The notes under the pieces were generated by a model. The model was not told where the DNA came from. It saw nothing but the letters and a program-made list of their open reading frames with translations, and searched no databases. Positions 44,321 to 56,238 of a stretch of DNA of 64,000 nt are shown here, one piece after another. Position 1 is the first letter of the stretch, and every line of letters starts with the position of its first letter. Source of the stretch: Gymnopus androsaceus JB14 (Eukaryota; Basidiomycota; Agaricomycetes; Agaricales; Omphalotaceae); assembly GCA_009733575.1 (NCBI GenBank), contig ML769409.1, forward strand, positions 115,867 to 179,866, given 5' to 3'. The position numbers were made by a program, and so were the translations under genes.

Positions 44321-46540
44321 TAACGCAGAAATAACGACCACTCACTTGAGTCCTCCGCAATCGTCCCAACCACACAACCTGGCATAAAACCCATCTCATA
44401 TCGACTCTCGGATTGCCCACAGTCTCTGAACTGTGAATAACCGCTCGCAAACCCGAATCCGTCAACGTTGCTGAGCGATTTTCCAAAATCAAATTGAATT
44501 AATTTAATTTATTATCAAAAATCGAGTTTATTCGCCTTGGTGCAAGTTTAGCATATGGTTGACTGTAGGTAATCATATCATATATATCCAAATAGTATCC
44601 ATGTATGTACATCTTTTCGCAAAGTTATGCTCCAGAAGGGGGCGAGGGCGAGCTCTATCTAGCTGCAAGAGCTCGATCAAGTGTTGGTCGTATATCATCC
44701 ATGCTGTATGGAATAAAATATGGGGAAGGTAAGTCTTGCTGAGGGATTGCGCCAGGCCGGAGGAGCGACGAGAAGGGGCGGACTGAACCTCCACTTGGAT
44801 GGATAGGATAGGATAAAATTATACTGGTCAAGGGATGGTGTTCGTGGCCAGTATTGTCTTATCAGTACTTACTTTAAGGCGCCTAGAAGCCCATCGATCC
44901 TACAATTGAGGAAATGAGAGAAGTGCTAAATCAAAGATCAAACTATCGATTAACTGCAGGAGGATACTTCCAGTACAGTCGGTATAATGTCAAATGTATC
45001 AAGATAATGACTAGCAAAGTGAAAAAAAAACCAGAACAAACTCGAGAAATTCGTTTCCGGAGAAACTCCTTAGGCCCTCATTTCAATAGTCTCCCTAGAC
45101 AGACTCGTTATGCAACGACGATCCATATGGATGTGTGTATATAGGTCATTTCAAACATATTCAATTAGAAAGCATACATAATACACAATTTGATACTTCT
45201 CCAATGAACTCTCTCAGCTAGTACAACCCGCCGCAATTGAACCCATCCTCCGTCAGCCAGATTTGGTATTGTGACGCGGCGGTCGCTAGAAGCTCTTGCC
45301 AATAATCTGAGTAATCTGCGGACTGTACCAGGTCTGTCAGTGCTGATGTTCCGAAACATAAGCAGGACCTACCGGAGCGGCCTCAATCAAATTGCCCAAA
45401 AATATATTGTTTTCTCGGGAGAGACCCCCGACCCAGTGACAGAACATGGTGAAGAGAAAGTGGTTGTTATTCACACCTTCAAAAAATGCTTCTCCGGCCT
45501 GCAAGGTGTCGAGGTTACGAAGGATGGCTTGTTGAGTAGACGGAACGTAGGTAGTATTGAGAGTCGCCGCGTCAGATGCACTGAGCAGCGAAGTGCCAGT
45601 GACTGGTGTTATTGACTACAAGGAGGTAAGGAACGGAGGCTTAGGTACCGCGACTACAGAGCTCACAGCCAACTGGATGATCGCCGCATCAAACCCATCG
45701 CTGCAGCTTTTTATGTGCGCTGCGATTCCCTGTGACATGGGTCAGTGTTAGACATCATAAAGTGCCCGCGGACCCTACCTCCAACTCCGTGATATTTGGG
45801 GGGAACGCCCCACTATAGGAATCCTTCGAGAAGACAATGGCGGCGTTTTGGAGAGTAACCTGCGTCGCAAAAAAGCTGGAGATGTCACGGCGCTCTAATG
45901 TTTCGGCAGCGAGGGGGTTCGCAACCGCTGCCCCCCCAAAGAACGAACCAATCTGAATGGTGGCGAGCATGATTACACTAACAAGTTTGACCATGATGCT
46001 CGCAGAGGGGAATCCTATAGACAATTGGGGGCACAGGACGGCTTATGAAGAGAAAGACAACATTCTCGGAAAATTAGGTAACTGTTCGAGCAGGGGGCCA
46101 TTCCTGCTCGAACAGTACTAGCTGGGCTGTTCTAGATAGTCGAATGTTGTAGGACCTGAAATTGCTCTCAAAATATCAGTTGTCTACGGACAGATTGGCA
46201 TATTCGCCTCGGCAGGGGTATGCTCGACTATCTGGACAAGTACCTGAATTGGGTTTGCTGTGAGCTCGCGCACGGGGCCCATAACCTGTTAAAGTTAATG
46301 GGTTGAGATATTTGGGTGAGCGCCGATGTAGAGATTACAATTAGGGGTAAACTACTGACCCGATATCTGGGTCACATTCCAACACCGGCATATGTCCCGC
46401 TTGACTCCAATATTTTCGGCCAAGACAAATGATGGGTAGGCATTGGGTGTAGTGATTTTGGACCTAAGCACTCCATACCCAATATCAAACAGACGTGTAT
46501 CGTTCAACAAGTGTCAGATCCGGAACTGGATACATCTAGC
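44321..46540. repeat. Tandem segmental duplication, unit 2
   Basis: Aligns with 41335-43705 as described there. Unit 2 lacks both MITE-like insertions but has its own indels, including about 200 bp at 44490-44740 and a palindromic addition near 46086-46115 (GAGCAGGGGGCCATTCCTGCTC). Confidence 0.85.
45337..45994 (-). CDS. HsbA-like secreted cell-surface protein, copy 2
   Basis: Exons 45779-45994, 45649-45729 and 45337-45615 give 191 residues, with intron positions identical to copy 1. The signal peptide (MVKLVSVIMLATIQIGSFFG...VANP), the LERRDISSFFATQVTLQNAA block and SASDAATLNTTYVPSTQQA are strongly conserved, while the loop after EAFFEGVNNN and the C-terminal end differ. Both frames are open and the intron signals are kept, so both copies may be expressed. 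The gene lies about 3.3 kb from copy 1 in the same orientation, arguing for tandem duplication. Confidence 0.75.
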
Positions 46541-47459
46541 CGAGTTATCACTTCGATATGTGCAGCAGAATTGAACATATGACGAGGCGTCCAATAACCT
46601 GATCACCAGCGAGATCTTGTTTAATACGGATCAACGGAGGGATTTGTATGAAGAGACACATACATTCCAGCGTCGACATCCACTCGGATCTTCTGTAAGA
46701 CTAAATCCTATGAAGAAGAGAAACGGCAAATTGAGATAATGTGGATGGGCTACTGCTCTGGGAACGCTCATAGAGCGACGAACTGTTTGTAATCCAAGGA
46801 TGGCAGGCATAGTACAATAATTAGGCCCATGTCTAGTAGTTACGTGAGCTACTCGAAAGTATGTGATAGCTGCGCACAAATATCAATGAGAGAATCAGAG
46901 GTATTGTCGAGATTGGACGAATGTGCGCCAGAAGAAGTTTACCCAAGAGAGCTTCATCAGCAAAATATGGGTTCGTCTTTCTACACCATTGAGAGATGGT
47001 AATTTCCATGTGGGGGCCGAAATCAAGTATCGTGCGCTATTGGAACGACAGTGTAGATCATCCCGGGTACTCTTCAGACCTAGCAGCCATTCTATCTCTG
47101 CGATCGCTTTATCGTATTAGATAACGTTTTCTGACATGTCCTTGAAAAACCCTTCGAAAATTCGACAGCGATTACAACCACCTCGAATCCAAGAAGAAAT
47201 CATCGACTGACATAGTCTCCAGTTGTATTTCCCATTAATCCTCCTGTTCCGTGCCACAGAAGATGGAAGGAGATATACACTGTAAGTGGCGCGTCCATTT
47301 AATTACTTAGGACATGAAGTTTGAAGTGTTTATATGATGCGAGCAAGTACCGCGTAGAATCAAGTTCAATTCTGAAAGACTCGCTCGGCTAAGTTAAAGT
47401 ACCACGGTCACATGTGTTGTCCATTTATTCTTGTGTCTTGCTCCTTACCTTTAATTCAA
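46541..47459. other. Intergenic
   Basis: About 0.9 kb with no recognised gene. The end near 47459 should hold the promoter of the next gene. Confidence 0.4.
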
Positions 47460-50293
47460 ATGCCACCCAAACCACAGCCCTCAGGTAAACATTTCTTTAT
47501 TTTTCTGAGCCTTCATCGATGTATTTATCATTTCAGAACCGAGCTATAATCGAGAAGGCAGACAAAGAGCACTACTCAGCACCACAACCGATTCCGAACT
47601 TCGAGAAGTCTTGAAGAATGCATCCCTTTCTCAGACTGAAATTGCCATCGAAACGGTTAAAACACAGCTGAAGCTATGGGAAGAATCACTTCAGAATGAA
47701 GCTTCTAAGACTCTCAACTGCGAAATTCTTGGTTTAGATGTTGCCAAGCTCAAATTCCAAGGATATATTGGCCAACATGTTGATGAAGACGTGGAGGTCA
47801 TCAAGAAAGGCGTCCAGGCTACTGGAAATGAAGAGCTACTAAAAAAAGGTATCTGGTCCTGGTCGAAGCTTCCGTATGCAATGAGACGCGCCGGTAGCAG
47901 CCTTCCTTCGGACGGTGGTAGCAGCAGTAAGAATCCTAAGAAAAAGGCGAAAGTTCTTGCCAATGATGAACTTGTAGATGATATTGATGAATGGTTAATT
48001 CGCTTTTCTTCACAAAAAGATCATTGTACTCAACAAATATATAGGGTTCTTCGAAATGAGGTCTTCTTACGGTGCTTGTCCAAAAGCCATTCGGAGGTTG
48101 CTTCTGCCTTGAAGCCGTGGTCGGTGGGTCTCGTCCGAATTGAAGACCTAGCCAAATCTCTATTCAGCTCTTCCCCCGTCACTTCACCCAAAGGCTCCAG
48201 TGTTCCTCATGCGCTCAAGATATCACGATTTCCTATTGATACGCTACCGGGTTTCACAGTCCTCGCTGATAAACGGTCTCCGATGACCTTCGTTCAATCA
48301 TCTTCCTTGAAATTCAAGGGTCGTTTCGATGCTATCAGTGGAGGCCTTCTCGCTGGTCTTGACTGGAACAATGTATTTGTTGCCGGTGGTCTCGTCCTAG
48401 GCGCACTTCTCACTCCAGATATTCCTTCATCTGCAACCCTTCCAGCTACAGAGCGCTCCCATCTTAACCAGCCCTCGGAATGGATCTCATCTGATATTGA
48501 TGTATACATCTACGGATTGGACGTGCAGGAAGCGAATACAAAAATCGAGCACATTGCTCAAGTGTACAAGAACAATTTGGGATCAGCGGATGCGCCGTTC
48601 CTGGTGGTACGCAATTCTCAGACGATTACCCTGTATTCGGAATGGCCCAAGCGCCGGGTGCAAATCGTGCTGAAGTTGGTAAAAAGTCCGAGGGATGTGC
48701 TGCTCAATTTCGATCTGGATATCTGTGCCGTAGGCTGGGATGGCAAGGAAGTTTGGATGCTGCCGAGATTCGTCAGAGCGTTGGAGAGTAAGTCGACTGC
48801 GTTATTTCTTCTCTGTACAGGTTGTTTACTGACATGGCTCCAGCTGGCACGAACGTTTTCACCATGGATCTTGTTAATGGCCACTACCTCGGAGACAGAA
48901 AAGCAACCCGAGATAAGCGGTACGCGTTGTCGCATCCTTTCTTTACACTTCATCCATGATATCTTCCTCCCAGGGTCTTCAAATATGCGAAACGCGGCTA
49001 TGGCATCCGCATTATCCCTCTCTACATCGGATTTCTTTCGCCATTCCAAGCCCAAGCCAAATCTAAATCCATCGAAACTTCCCTCGCCAACCTTTCTCTC
49101 GGCGATAAATTCGCTGCTCCTCCGTTTTCCCTGCCCAAGATTGCTGAATCTTCCCGTGCATGGACTCGGAAGGTCGTTGATCGTTATATTAGTAGTGGTC
49201 AAATGGACATGACACACTATTGGCCTGAGGGTCGGTGGCCGAGAGTCGAACCAAGCAAAGACGGAGTTCCAGTTTTCTCTCATGCCATGTTGGAAGGATA
49301 TGGTCAGATTACTTCGGAGCCTTTGGGTAGGAGCTGCTTAACGGGCTTTGCGCTGTTGATGAGGCATGTCGCGTTATGGGAGTTAGAGAAGGAGGGAAAG
49401 ATCGAGTGAGTGGGGTTTGGGTTTTTTTTTCGGAGAAGATACTGACGTTGGACCCTTTTAGAATTTACGAACACATATTTGCTGAGGACGCATATAATAA
49501 TATCGGCGAAGTCGCGTACGATGATACTCCTGCGTAAGCGTTATCCTACGATATATCCCTTCCTTTCTAATTCATCACCCTACAGTTATGAATGGGACGA
49601 AAAATTCTCAGTGAAAAACTTCACCGAAGCCATCGACAAGTTCAATGACCGCGAACGTACGACCGTGTCAGGGGAATGGACTGGGTACAGTGAAAACGAC
49701 GATGAATTTGACCTTCCCGCCAAGAGAGTCACGTACGCCACTTCCATCAACGATGTGCTATCTCCAGCAAAGGATCTGGCGATACCGGTGGTCACCACTA
49801 CGGAGTTTGTAGAATTTGCGAACGAGTTGATCATGAAAGCTTTGAACAAGAAGGGACTCCCTAATAAGATTCCGCTGGAGATTCTTACAGGTCCGACTGG
49901 GGAAGATGAGTTGGTATTGGCCGTGTGGCGCCTAGATAAAATTTTGAATTGGCAGGTGGTCGATAGGCAAATTGACGAGTATGTGTTTTTTATTTGCTGT
50001 TACTGCTGTGATGGGGAGCTGATTCTTTCTTCCTCAGGATCCGGGAAATCCTATGGGCCTTTCACCGAGCCAACGAACGCCTCTCACTTCCCGAACTCGA
50101 GGCTCGCGTCAACAACTTCAAGACAAACGTCTCCAAGCGGGCTATCCGGACCTCGGAAAAGGACGAAAGCCAGGCGTTTGTGAGATGGGTTGCAAGGGAG
50201 CCGTACGAGATGAGTACGAACGTAAATGGGATCTTTGTTATAGGGTCGTATTCTGGGAAGGAAGGGAGCTATGAGGACGATGACGATTTTTGA
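47460..50293 (+). CDS. Large protein with nucleotidyltransferase-like motif, function unknown
   Basis: Seven exons (47460-47484, 47537-48787, 48844-48919, 48974-49405, 49462-49533, 49586-49978, 50038-50293) join to 834 residues with no frame conflict. Helical, Lys-rich N-terminal third. At about residues 285-335 lies FVAGGLVLGALL followed by SSDIDVYIYGLDVQEANTKI. The G-G...D-x-D spacing resembles the nucleotidyltransferase-fold signature (hG[GS] then Dh[DE]h). A strand-rich part follows (RVQIVLKLVKSPRDVLLNFD, LDICAVGWDGKEVWMLP). The C-terminal half is acidic and charged, ending in SGKEGSYEDDDDF. No signal peptide is seen. A nucleotide-transfer activity is an inference from the motif only. The start ATG is followed by a 25-nt first exon with a clean intron. 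Confidence 0.78.
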
Positions 50294-51017
50294 AGGACAA
50301 ATGCTGCTCCGCACGCGATATAGAGGATTTTGAGGATAGATCTAGTAACGGGCGCCGCCAGGGTACGGTGAAGAAGGATATCGTGTATACAGTGAACTGC
50401 TTTAACGAAAACATAACTAAATAGTAGTATACATCGATGCTAGTATACATTGTACATAGAAGAATCTAATATATCTTGATTATGGATAACCCAGAAACCC
50501 AGACTTGCTCGAAGTTTCATAGTAATGCTCCAGATTGACTAAAATAACATGGTCACACGGCGCATTATGTGTCCATTTTTCAATTGTCCATTTTCATATA
50601 TTTCATACATTGATACAACACTTAACTTTCAACTTCTTGGCGTGTGTCTCACTCACATAAAGACAATGACCTCGGCCGCCGCGTTGGCCGACCGATGCAT
50701 GATATGTCGCGTACTTGAGCATGAATGGCAGAAAAACCGACTGTTTTGCGACGTTTATCCTTCCACTGGCATCTACTTGATCCAAATACAGTGATGTTCT
50801 TCCTATGCGGGCTCGAATGACATAGATACGGTTAAGTTTCGGGTGGGAAAAGCTTCTGTTTCCCTCAGGCACTTCACCTCGGCGTATATCGTCGGAAATA
50901 CTGATCATGTCTTGTGCTCATTGCAGCCATGGATGATAACCACTCCAATTCTTGGTGTTCTGTTCAAAAACCTCGATATCTAGTAAACAAGAAAATCTTT
51001 CAAGGTCCCCTGCCAGC
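50294..51017. other. Intergenic
   Basis: About 0.7 kb with no recognised gene. It contains the 3' region of the preceding gene and the promoter of the GH44 gene. Confidence 0.4.
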
Positions 51018-53749
51018 ATGATTTTCGGAGCACTTCTGCTTTCCTTTGGCGTACTTGCTGCTGCCGATGACATTATCTACGCACCAGGAACTGGTGCCCT
51101 TGCATCAGGTTGGGAAAACTGGTCTTGGTCGTCCACGTTTGACTTTGCCTCCACTGCTGGTCCAGGAGGTGTAGAGTCCATCTCCGTCAACACAGAGGAA
51201 TTCGGGGCGCTCTCCACATTCGCCGAGACAGCTTTTGACAACAACTATGCAGGACTTCGATTCGACATTTCTGGTGCACAACCAGATGTTTCGATTTACT
51301 TCTCTTCTTCTTTGAACAGCGTTTCGTCCACTTCCCTCCCTTTGGCTTCTATGAGCACAGTGGTCAATACTAGTGCCTTCACAACAATTACTGTGGACTT
51401 TAACAACTTGCCTGGAAATGAAGGGATACTCCCCAATAACACTTGTGAGTCGCCTCACATTGTATAAATCAACTGAACTCACCTTTTGCGGTCAGGGAAC
51501 CTCGTCAATTTCCAAGGGGGTCAGAATGGGGCAGTATACTTTATCACAAACATACTGCTTCTAGATGGTATGTTCTTGCTTGATTAACACGCATCACTTT
51601 TGCTCATACATCAAGGCAGAGATCATTGTGCCGCCTCTGATCCTCTCTGCTGAGCCCATAGCAGGCAACATGCTCGCTGTGACCTTCCAAGGAGACGCTG
51701 ACCTTTCTCAGCTTTCTGCCATAATCAATGGTGCCCAAGTATCGTTGACTCAGTCTGTCACATACTCTCCTCCGGATACTCCCTCGCAGACAATCACATA
51801 TTTCACCCTGAGCACGCCGCTTTCTGCTGGCTCGCTGGTCATCACGGCTGGTTCTACCACATTTAACTACACCATCCCCGCGACACAGTCCTTGACCATC
51901 GATATTACTGAAACGAAGGACATCTCCCCTTCAATCTACGGCGTCAACTTTCCGCCAGACGCAGACTACATCACACTCTTGGGTGTCACAATGAGTCGCT
52001 GGGGAGGCAACGCCGTCACAGCATACAACCCAAACGGTGCCTTCACAAATGCAGGAAACGACTACTATTTCGAAAATCGTGTCTCTTCTCCAGGAGGCAG
52101 ACCCCTTCTTGCAGCTGGTCTCTCAGGGGGGTAGCAAGAGTCTTTTCACTATTCCAGCGTATGCTCCTGAAGCTGTTTTATTGTGATTTGTAGATGACTG
52201 ACTTCTCTTCATGTGTTCTGATATTTAGTCTTGACTGGGTTTCGAAGGATGCTACTTCATACTCCTATCCTCGTACAACCTATCCTGGTGCGTTTTCTGC
52301 CGTGCATTTTGGCCACTTCTAAATTGAATGTTGTTCAGACCAGCAGTCGTTCGATCCTTTCAATAGTGATGCCGGTGATGGACTCCTCCCAAATGGATCT
52401 TGGGTCACCCCACCACCACAAAGTAATGTATACACTCCGTGGAACACATCACAGGCAGCTGCAATGCTAAGCGCAATGCCAATCAAGCCCGACGTTATTA
52501 CGGGTTAGTTATTGTCTGGTTTTTACATTCAGTTTGGGCTAATTAACGCTTCTCTTAGTTGATAATGAGATTGAGATTGCATCGAGTACTCACCAGGATA
52601 TGCACCCCGACCCCATGGGCTACGACGAGGAACTCGCACGTGTCATAATGACAGCGACTATGGCCAAAGACACTCTCCCCAATGTCGAGGTGGCTGCACC
52701 TTCTACCTGTGCTTGGTGGTACTGTAAGCATACGCTGCCTATCTTTAATTCGAATATTTTCTCCTGACAATCCTAAATATCAGACTGGACGAGTGACATT
52801 GGCTACTCTGACAATGCTGCCCACGGTAACCAAGACTTCATCCCGTGGTTCCTCTCGCAGATGAACAATGCCTCGGTCCAAGCCGGGAAGCGTCTACTTG
52901 ACTTCCTCGACATTCACTACTACTTTGCACCTGACACTAGCGCTAACGATGCAGCGGCAAAGCACTTAGGCTTAGAATGACACGGTCGTGGTGGGGTAAA
53001 TATGAGTCTTCCTATTCTCTGGGTCATGCGAAACTAACGCGGCGGGCTCACAGACCCAACTTATATCGATGAGTCGTGGATCGGAACTTCCGTACCTGCT
53101 CAATGGACTGAGCCAAACCCCAATGCTGTCATGCTCATTCCCCGGATGCAGCAACTCATCGACCAGTTTTATCCCGGCACCCGGCTCTCCGTCTCAGAAT
53201 GGTCGTCCACTGACGATACTGATATCACTGGAGGCCTTGTTACCGTTGACTCACTTGGTATCTTTGGTGTTTATGGCCTGGACCAGGCAACATACTGGTC
53301 CGAGCCAGATCAGAAGGGTCCCATCGGGTTAGCTTTCTGGCTTTACCGAGGGTATGTTACATGTTTTTTGCGGAAAAAAGCCGAACTCAGCAATGTACAG
53401 GAACGGGACCTTCTTCGGCGACAAGAGCGTTCAGGTTACCACGGCTAATGTGTCACCAGATGTCCTCGGTGTCTACGCCAGCACGTCCGATGGTGAAAAG
53501 GTGTCAATAGTCATTGTCAACAAGGATGTCGTCCCAGTTAACCTCGCCATCTCAAATATTCCTGCCGGCACGTACTTCCTGCGCCATTTTGGTGGTGAGG
53601 CTGGTGTGGCCAAGTGGCAGGTGAGTTAAGCAACTTATTTAATGGAGTTGCGTATTGACTTTTGGCTTTGTTAGACAACAATAAACATTGCGGCAAACAG
53701 TAACTTTGTTGTACCATCTTACACGGCTGTATTTATTCAGCAGCAGTGA
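51018..53749 (+). CDS. Secreted glycoside hydrolase family 44 (endoglucanase/xyloglucanase)
   Basis: Starts MIFGALLLSFGVLAAADDII, a signal peptide. An N-terminal beta domain follows (GWENWSWSSTFDF, GLRFDISGAQPDVSIYF), then the catalytic part: ISPSIYGVNFPPDADYI, MSRWGGNAVTAYNP, NAGNDYYFENR, the acid/base region VDNEIEIASSTHQDMHPDP, HYYFAPDTSANDAAAK, DPTYIDESWIGTS, and the nucleophile region RLSVSEWSSTDDTDITG. It ends with a beta domain (YFLRHFGGEAGVAKWQ) and VFIQQQ. GH44 enzymes cut beta-1,4-glucans such as cellulose and xyloglucan outside the cell. Two single-base frame changes are needed: near 52080-52100 (after YYFENRVSSP) and near 52955-52962 (before LRLRMTRSWW). Confidence 0.88.
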
Positions 53750-54636
53750 ACAGGGCAGTCTTATGTGTAGGTTTATGGGTTGTATTCAACTGATTATTGA
53801 TCTTGGCTCTGTGTGCATCATCACGACTTTGCGCTCTGCATTGAAGCAGCGTTCAATGGAAGATAATGTTTGCGTGCAGGTATCCTCTCCTTCCAAAAAC
53901 AAAGATCCAGATGGATCCCTCTGAGTTTGAGCTATGAGTCCCATTGCGACTAACCGTCCGTTCATCTTATCCTACCTAAAGGGTAGACTACTTCAGTTCA
54001 TGAGATCCAGTCATCCAACACCTAGTCGTTTGGATTAATTAAACCACTGCCAGAAATCTCTCTCCAAATGTATATCTCCAAATTCCAATTTATACACGCC
54101 GCATTTATAAAGACCGCCAATTGTAAATCTGGTATTGTTCCGTTCCTCATCACGCTCATATGTGGAGGATTAACAAGCATCGAAGATCTGCAGACTGAAT
54201 GGATAGTAAGTTGGTTAAGATTATGACAATTCACAAAAGAAAATATGAGCTTGCGCTCAAAAAACAAAGAAAGGCATTCTAAGCAAAAGATCGTTAACAC
54301 ATCACCCAGGGTCGAACCTGTATACAGCTCTAATGCAAAGTCGTAGTCAACGCGATGCATTTCGCCAAGCAGGCTGGCTCAACTTCTTTCGAGGTTTCCA
54401 TTGAATTAATTTGGCTCTCGAGCCAACCTCGAGCCAGGACTTGAATTGATATAAATTGTATCATTAGAGATTACGCTGAAATATCTCAAATAACATACAA
54501 CATACAAAAATAACCTACAATTATTCAAATCTTACTAGCCCGAGAGCGTTCAAGCCACTCTGATCTCCTTCTCCATCGTCCCTACGACAATACTTCTCCG
54601 CATCCTGCATCCTGGCAGTCTTCATTTCAAAGTACG
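53750..54636. other. Convergent intergenic region
   Basis: Lies between the GH44 gene and the minus-strand F-box gene. Apart from a decayed tRNA-like sequence at 54300-54375 nothing was recognised. Confidence 0.4.
54300..54375 (-). pseudogene. Decayed tRNA-Arg(ACG)-like sequence
   Basis: Reads GCTTGGCGAAATGCATCGCG (D arm with a deletion), GACTACGAC (anticodon loop like that of the Arg-ACG tRNA at 57591) and CAGGTTCGACCCTGGGTGATG (T arm). The acceptor and anticodon stems no longer pair. A run of T follows downstream on the same strand. Related to 57591-57687. Confidence 0.7.
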
Positions 54637-56238
54637 TCAACCGAGGGCTACAACTCCATTCAAAATCACCTCAATAACATCGTTACTCAACGTAAACCGG
54701 TCCCCAACTCCACAAATGAGCGATGGTGATCTCTCATAAACGACCAGATTTTCGAGTCGAGGCATCAACTTCAATATTTCAAGCAAAAGTTGCGCCGGGA
54801 CAGGCACATATTTCAGCGTGAAAGACCGAATCGTTGCGCCATTCCTCTTGAAGAAGTTCCGGAAAGTCGGAAGAGGGAGGAATGTGGGAATGGCTATGGG
54901 TGCGTTTAAAGAGGAATATATCACAGGATCTGAATCCGGGATTGATATCTCGAGCGATTCGAGCCTTGGAGCTCGTAAATAGCGAAGAATCTGCCGAAGG
55001 GGACTTTTCTCGATGTACCCAGTAATAGACAGCGACGATACGTGCGAGACCATTTTATTGAGCTTATCATCGTAGTGATCACCGGAGTGGGATATGCTCT
55101 GCAAGCGCACGGATATGGGAGTCCCAGGCGGAAGTGCCAGTCCAACAGCTCGAACAAGTGGGAGTGCCTCGGCAGGGGTGTATAGACGAATGGTGAGCTC
55201 CGTGCAGTGATCTAAGAAAGTGAATCCAGGAGATGTTGGTCCGTGGTTACGAACGATAGCAAAGCGTTCAAAGAACGCAGAACGAAGTTTGGGCGCGGGA
55301 CCTAGCCAATTGTGGGGATAGAATATACCTGGGGGTTTTACTGCTATCACGGCTGAAAGTGAGTTAAGGACGACCTTTATGTCCTGCAGAAGAGGTAACG
55401 AGCGTGCCATTGGCAGGAGGGCGTCTAAATACTCTTCTGAATTCATTACTAGATCGACCTGAGACCAGCGATGACATTGTCGGGCAAGGATATATGTCAA
55501 TTGGAGGAGATGATCAGTGAAAATCGCGTAAGGTCCCGACCGCATTCGATTCTCCAGCTCATCCAAGATTGGAAACCTGAGGGAAATAGAGAGAGGTTCG
55601 TAGCGAGATCGATGTAGGTAGAGGGAAATGGGCGACTCCAAGGGCTCCAATGAGGGAGTCGTAGACGAGATCCTCTCGAGCATGGTGATAGAACTGAAGT
55701 GATTCTCTGAATCAGCATATGACTCGATAACAGAATCTGCTGAATCTTCTTCGCTGCCGCTAATTTCAGTGTCCGTTGGGAGGGTGAAGTCGATGGGCTT
55801 TTCCAAAGCCCTCCAACCATTGTCATCCTCTAGAGCCAACATCTTCATCAAGTTCTTCCAATACAACGGTCTGTAGAAAGTGACCGGTTTGATTTTCTTG
55901 AGCATCGTGATATCCTGGCGATCTTCCTCGGTGTAAAAATCTTCGAGCTCATTCTTCAGGTCCTCAATCCCTTGCCCTATATTGGGAAGAGAGAATGAAA
56001 TATAGGACCAGATTGCCGGGGAAGAAAGCGCCACAGAACGCCACTCTCGACACACTTGGCTGAGAATGAGCGCTGTGCATCCGTTTATGGCAGTCAATGA
56101 CAGAGGAGCTGGAGATCGCTTTCTTTCGAATGGAGGATCGGCAGTATGAAAGGAACAGGCATGGAGAAAAATCAATGAGAGGAGCTCTACTGGTAGATGG
56201 CCGATCCCGGTTGGCGTCAGAATGGAACTCGGTCGCAT
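54637..56238 (-). CDS. F-box protein
   Basis: A single exon from the first ATG (MRPSSILTPTGIGHLPVELL). The F-box spans the N-terminus (IGHLPVELLSLIFLHAC...LILSQVCREWRSVALSSPAIWSYI), as in the F-box-like family of mushrooms. A Ser/Glu-rich insert (GSEEDSADSVIESYADSE) precedes a leucine-rich-like C-terminal half (LELRSAFFERFAI-type, VSSLSITGYIEKS, RLESLEISIPDSDP, MPRLENLVVYERSP). It likely acts as an SCF substrate receptor. The open frame extends upstream to a possible acceptor (ATACAG near 56252), so a small first exon may be missing. Confidence 0.87.
   Translation of the reverse strand: MRPSSILTPTGIGHLPVELLSLIFLHACSFHTADPPFERKRSPAPLSLTAINGCTALILSQVCREWRSVALSSPAIWSYISFSLPNIGQGIEDLKNELEDFYTEEDRQDITMLKKIKPVTFYRPLYWKNLMKMLALEDDNGWRALEKPIDFTLPTDTEISGSEEDSADSVIESYADSENHFSSITMLERISSTTPSLEPLESPISLYLHRSRYEPLSISLRFPILDELENRMRSGPYAIFTDHLLQLTYILARQCHRWSQVDLVMNSEEYLDALLPMARSLPLLQDIKVVLNSLSAVIAVKPPGIFYPHNWLGPAPKLRSAFFERFAIVRNHGPTSPGFTFLDHCTELTIRLYTPAEALPLVRAVGLALPPGTPISVRLQSISHSGDHYDDKLNKMVSHVSSLSITGYIEKSPLRQILRYLRAPRLESLEISIPDSDPVIYSSLNAPIAIPTFLPLPTFRNFFKRNGATIRSFTLKYVPVPAQLLLEILKLMPRLENLVVYERSPSLICGVGDRFTLSNDVIEVILNGVVALG

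Noticed and set aside
48618..49283. Minus-strand frame of 221 codons opposite the NTase-like gene
   Set aside because: It lies antisense to well-supported exons and crosses their introns; it is a shadow of the plus-strand coding sequence.
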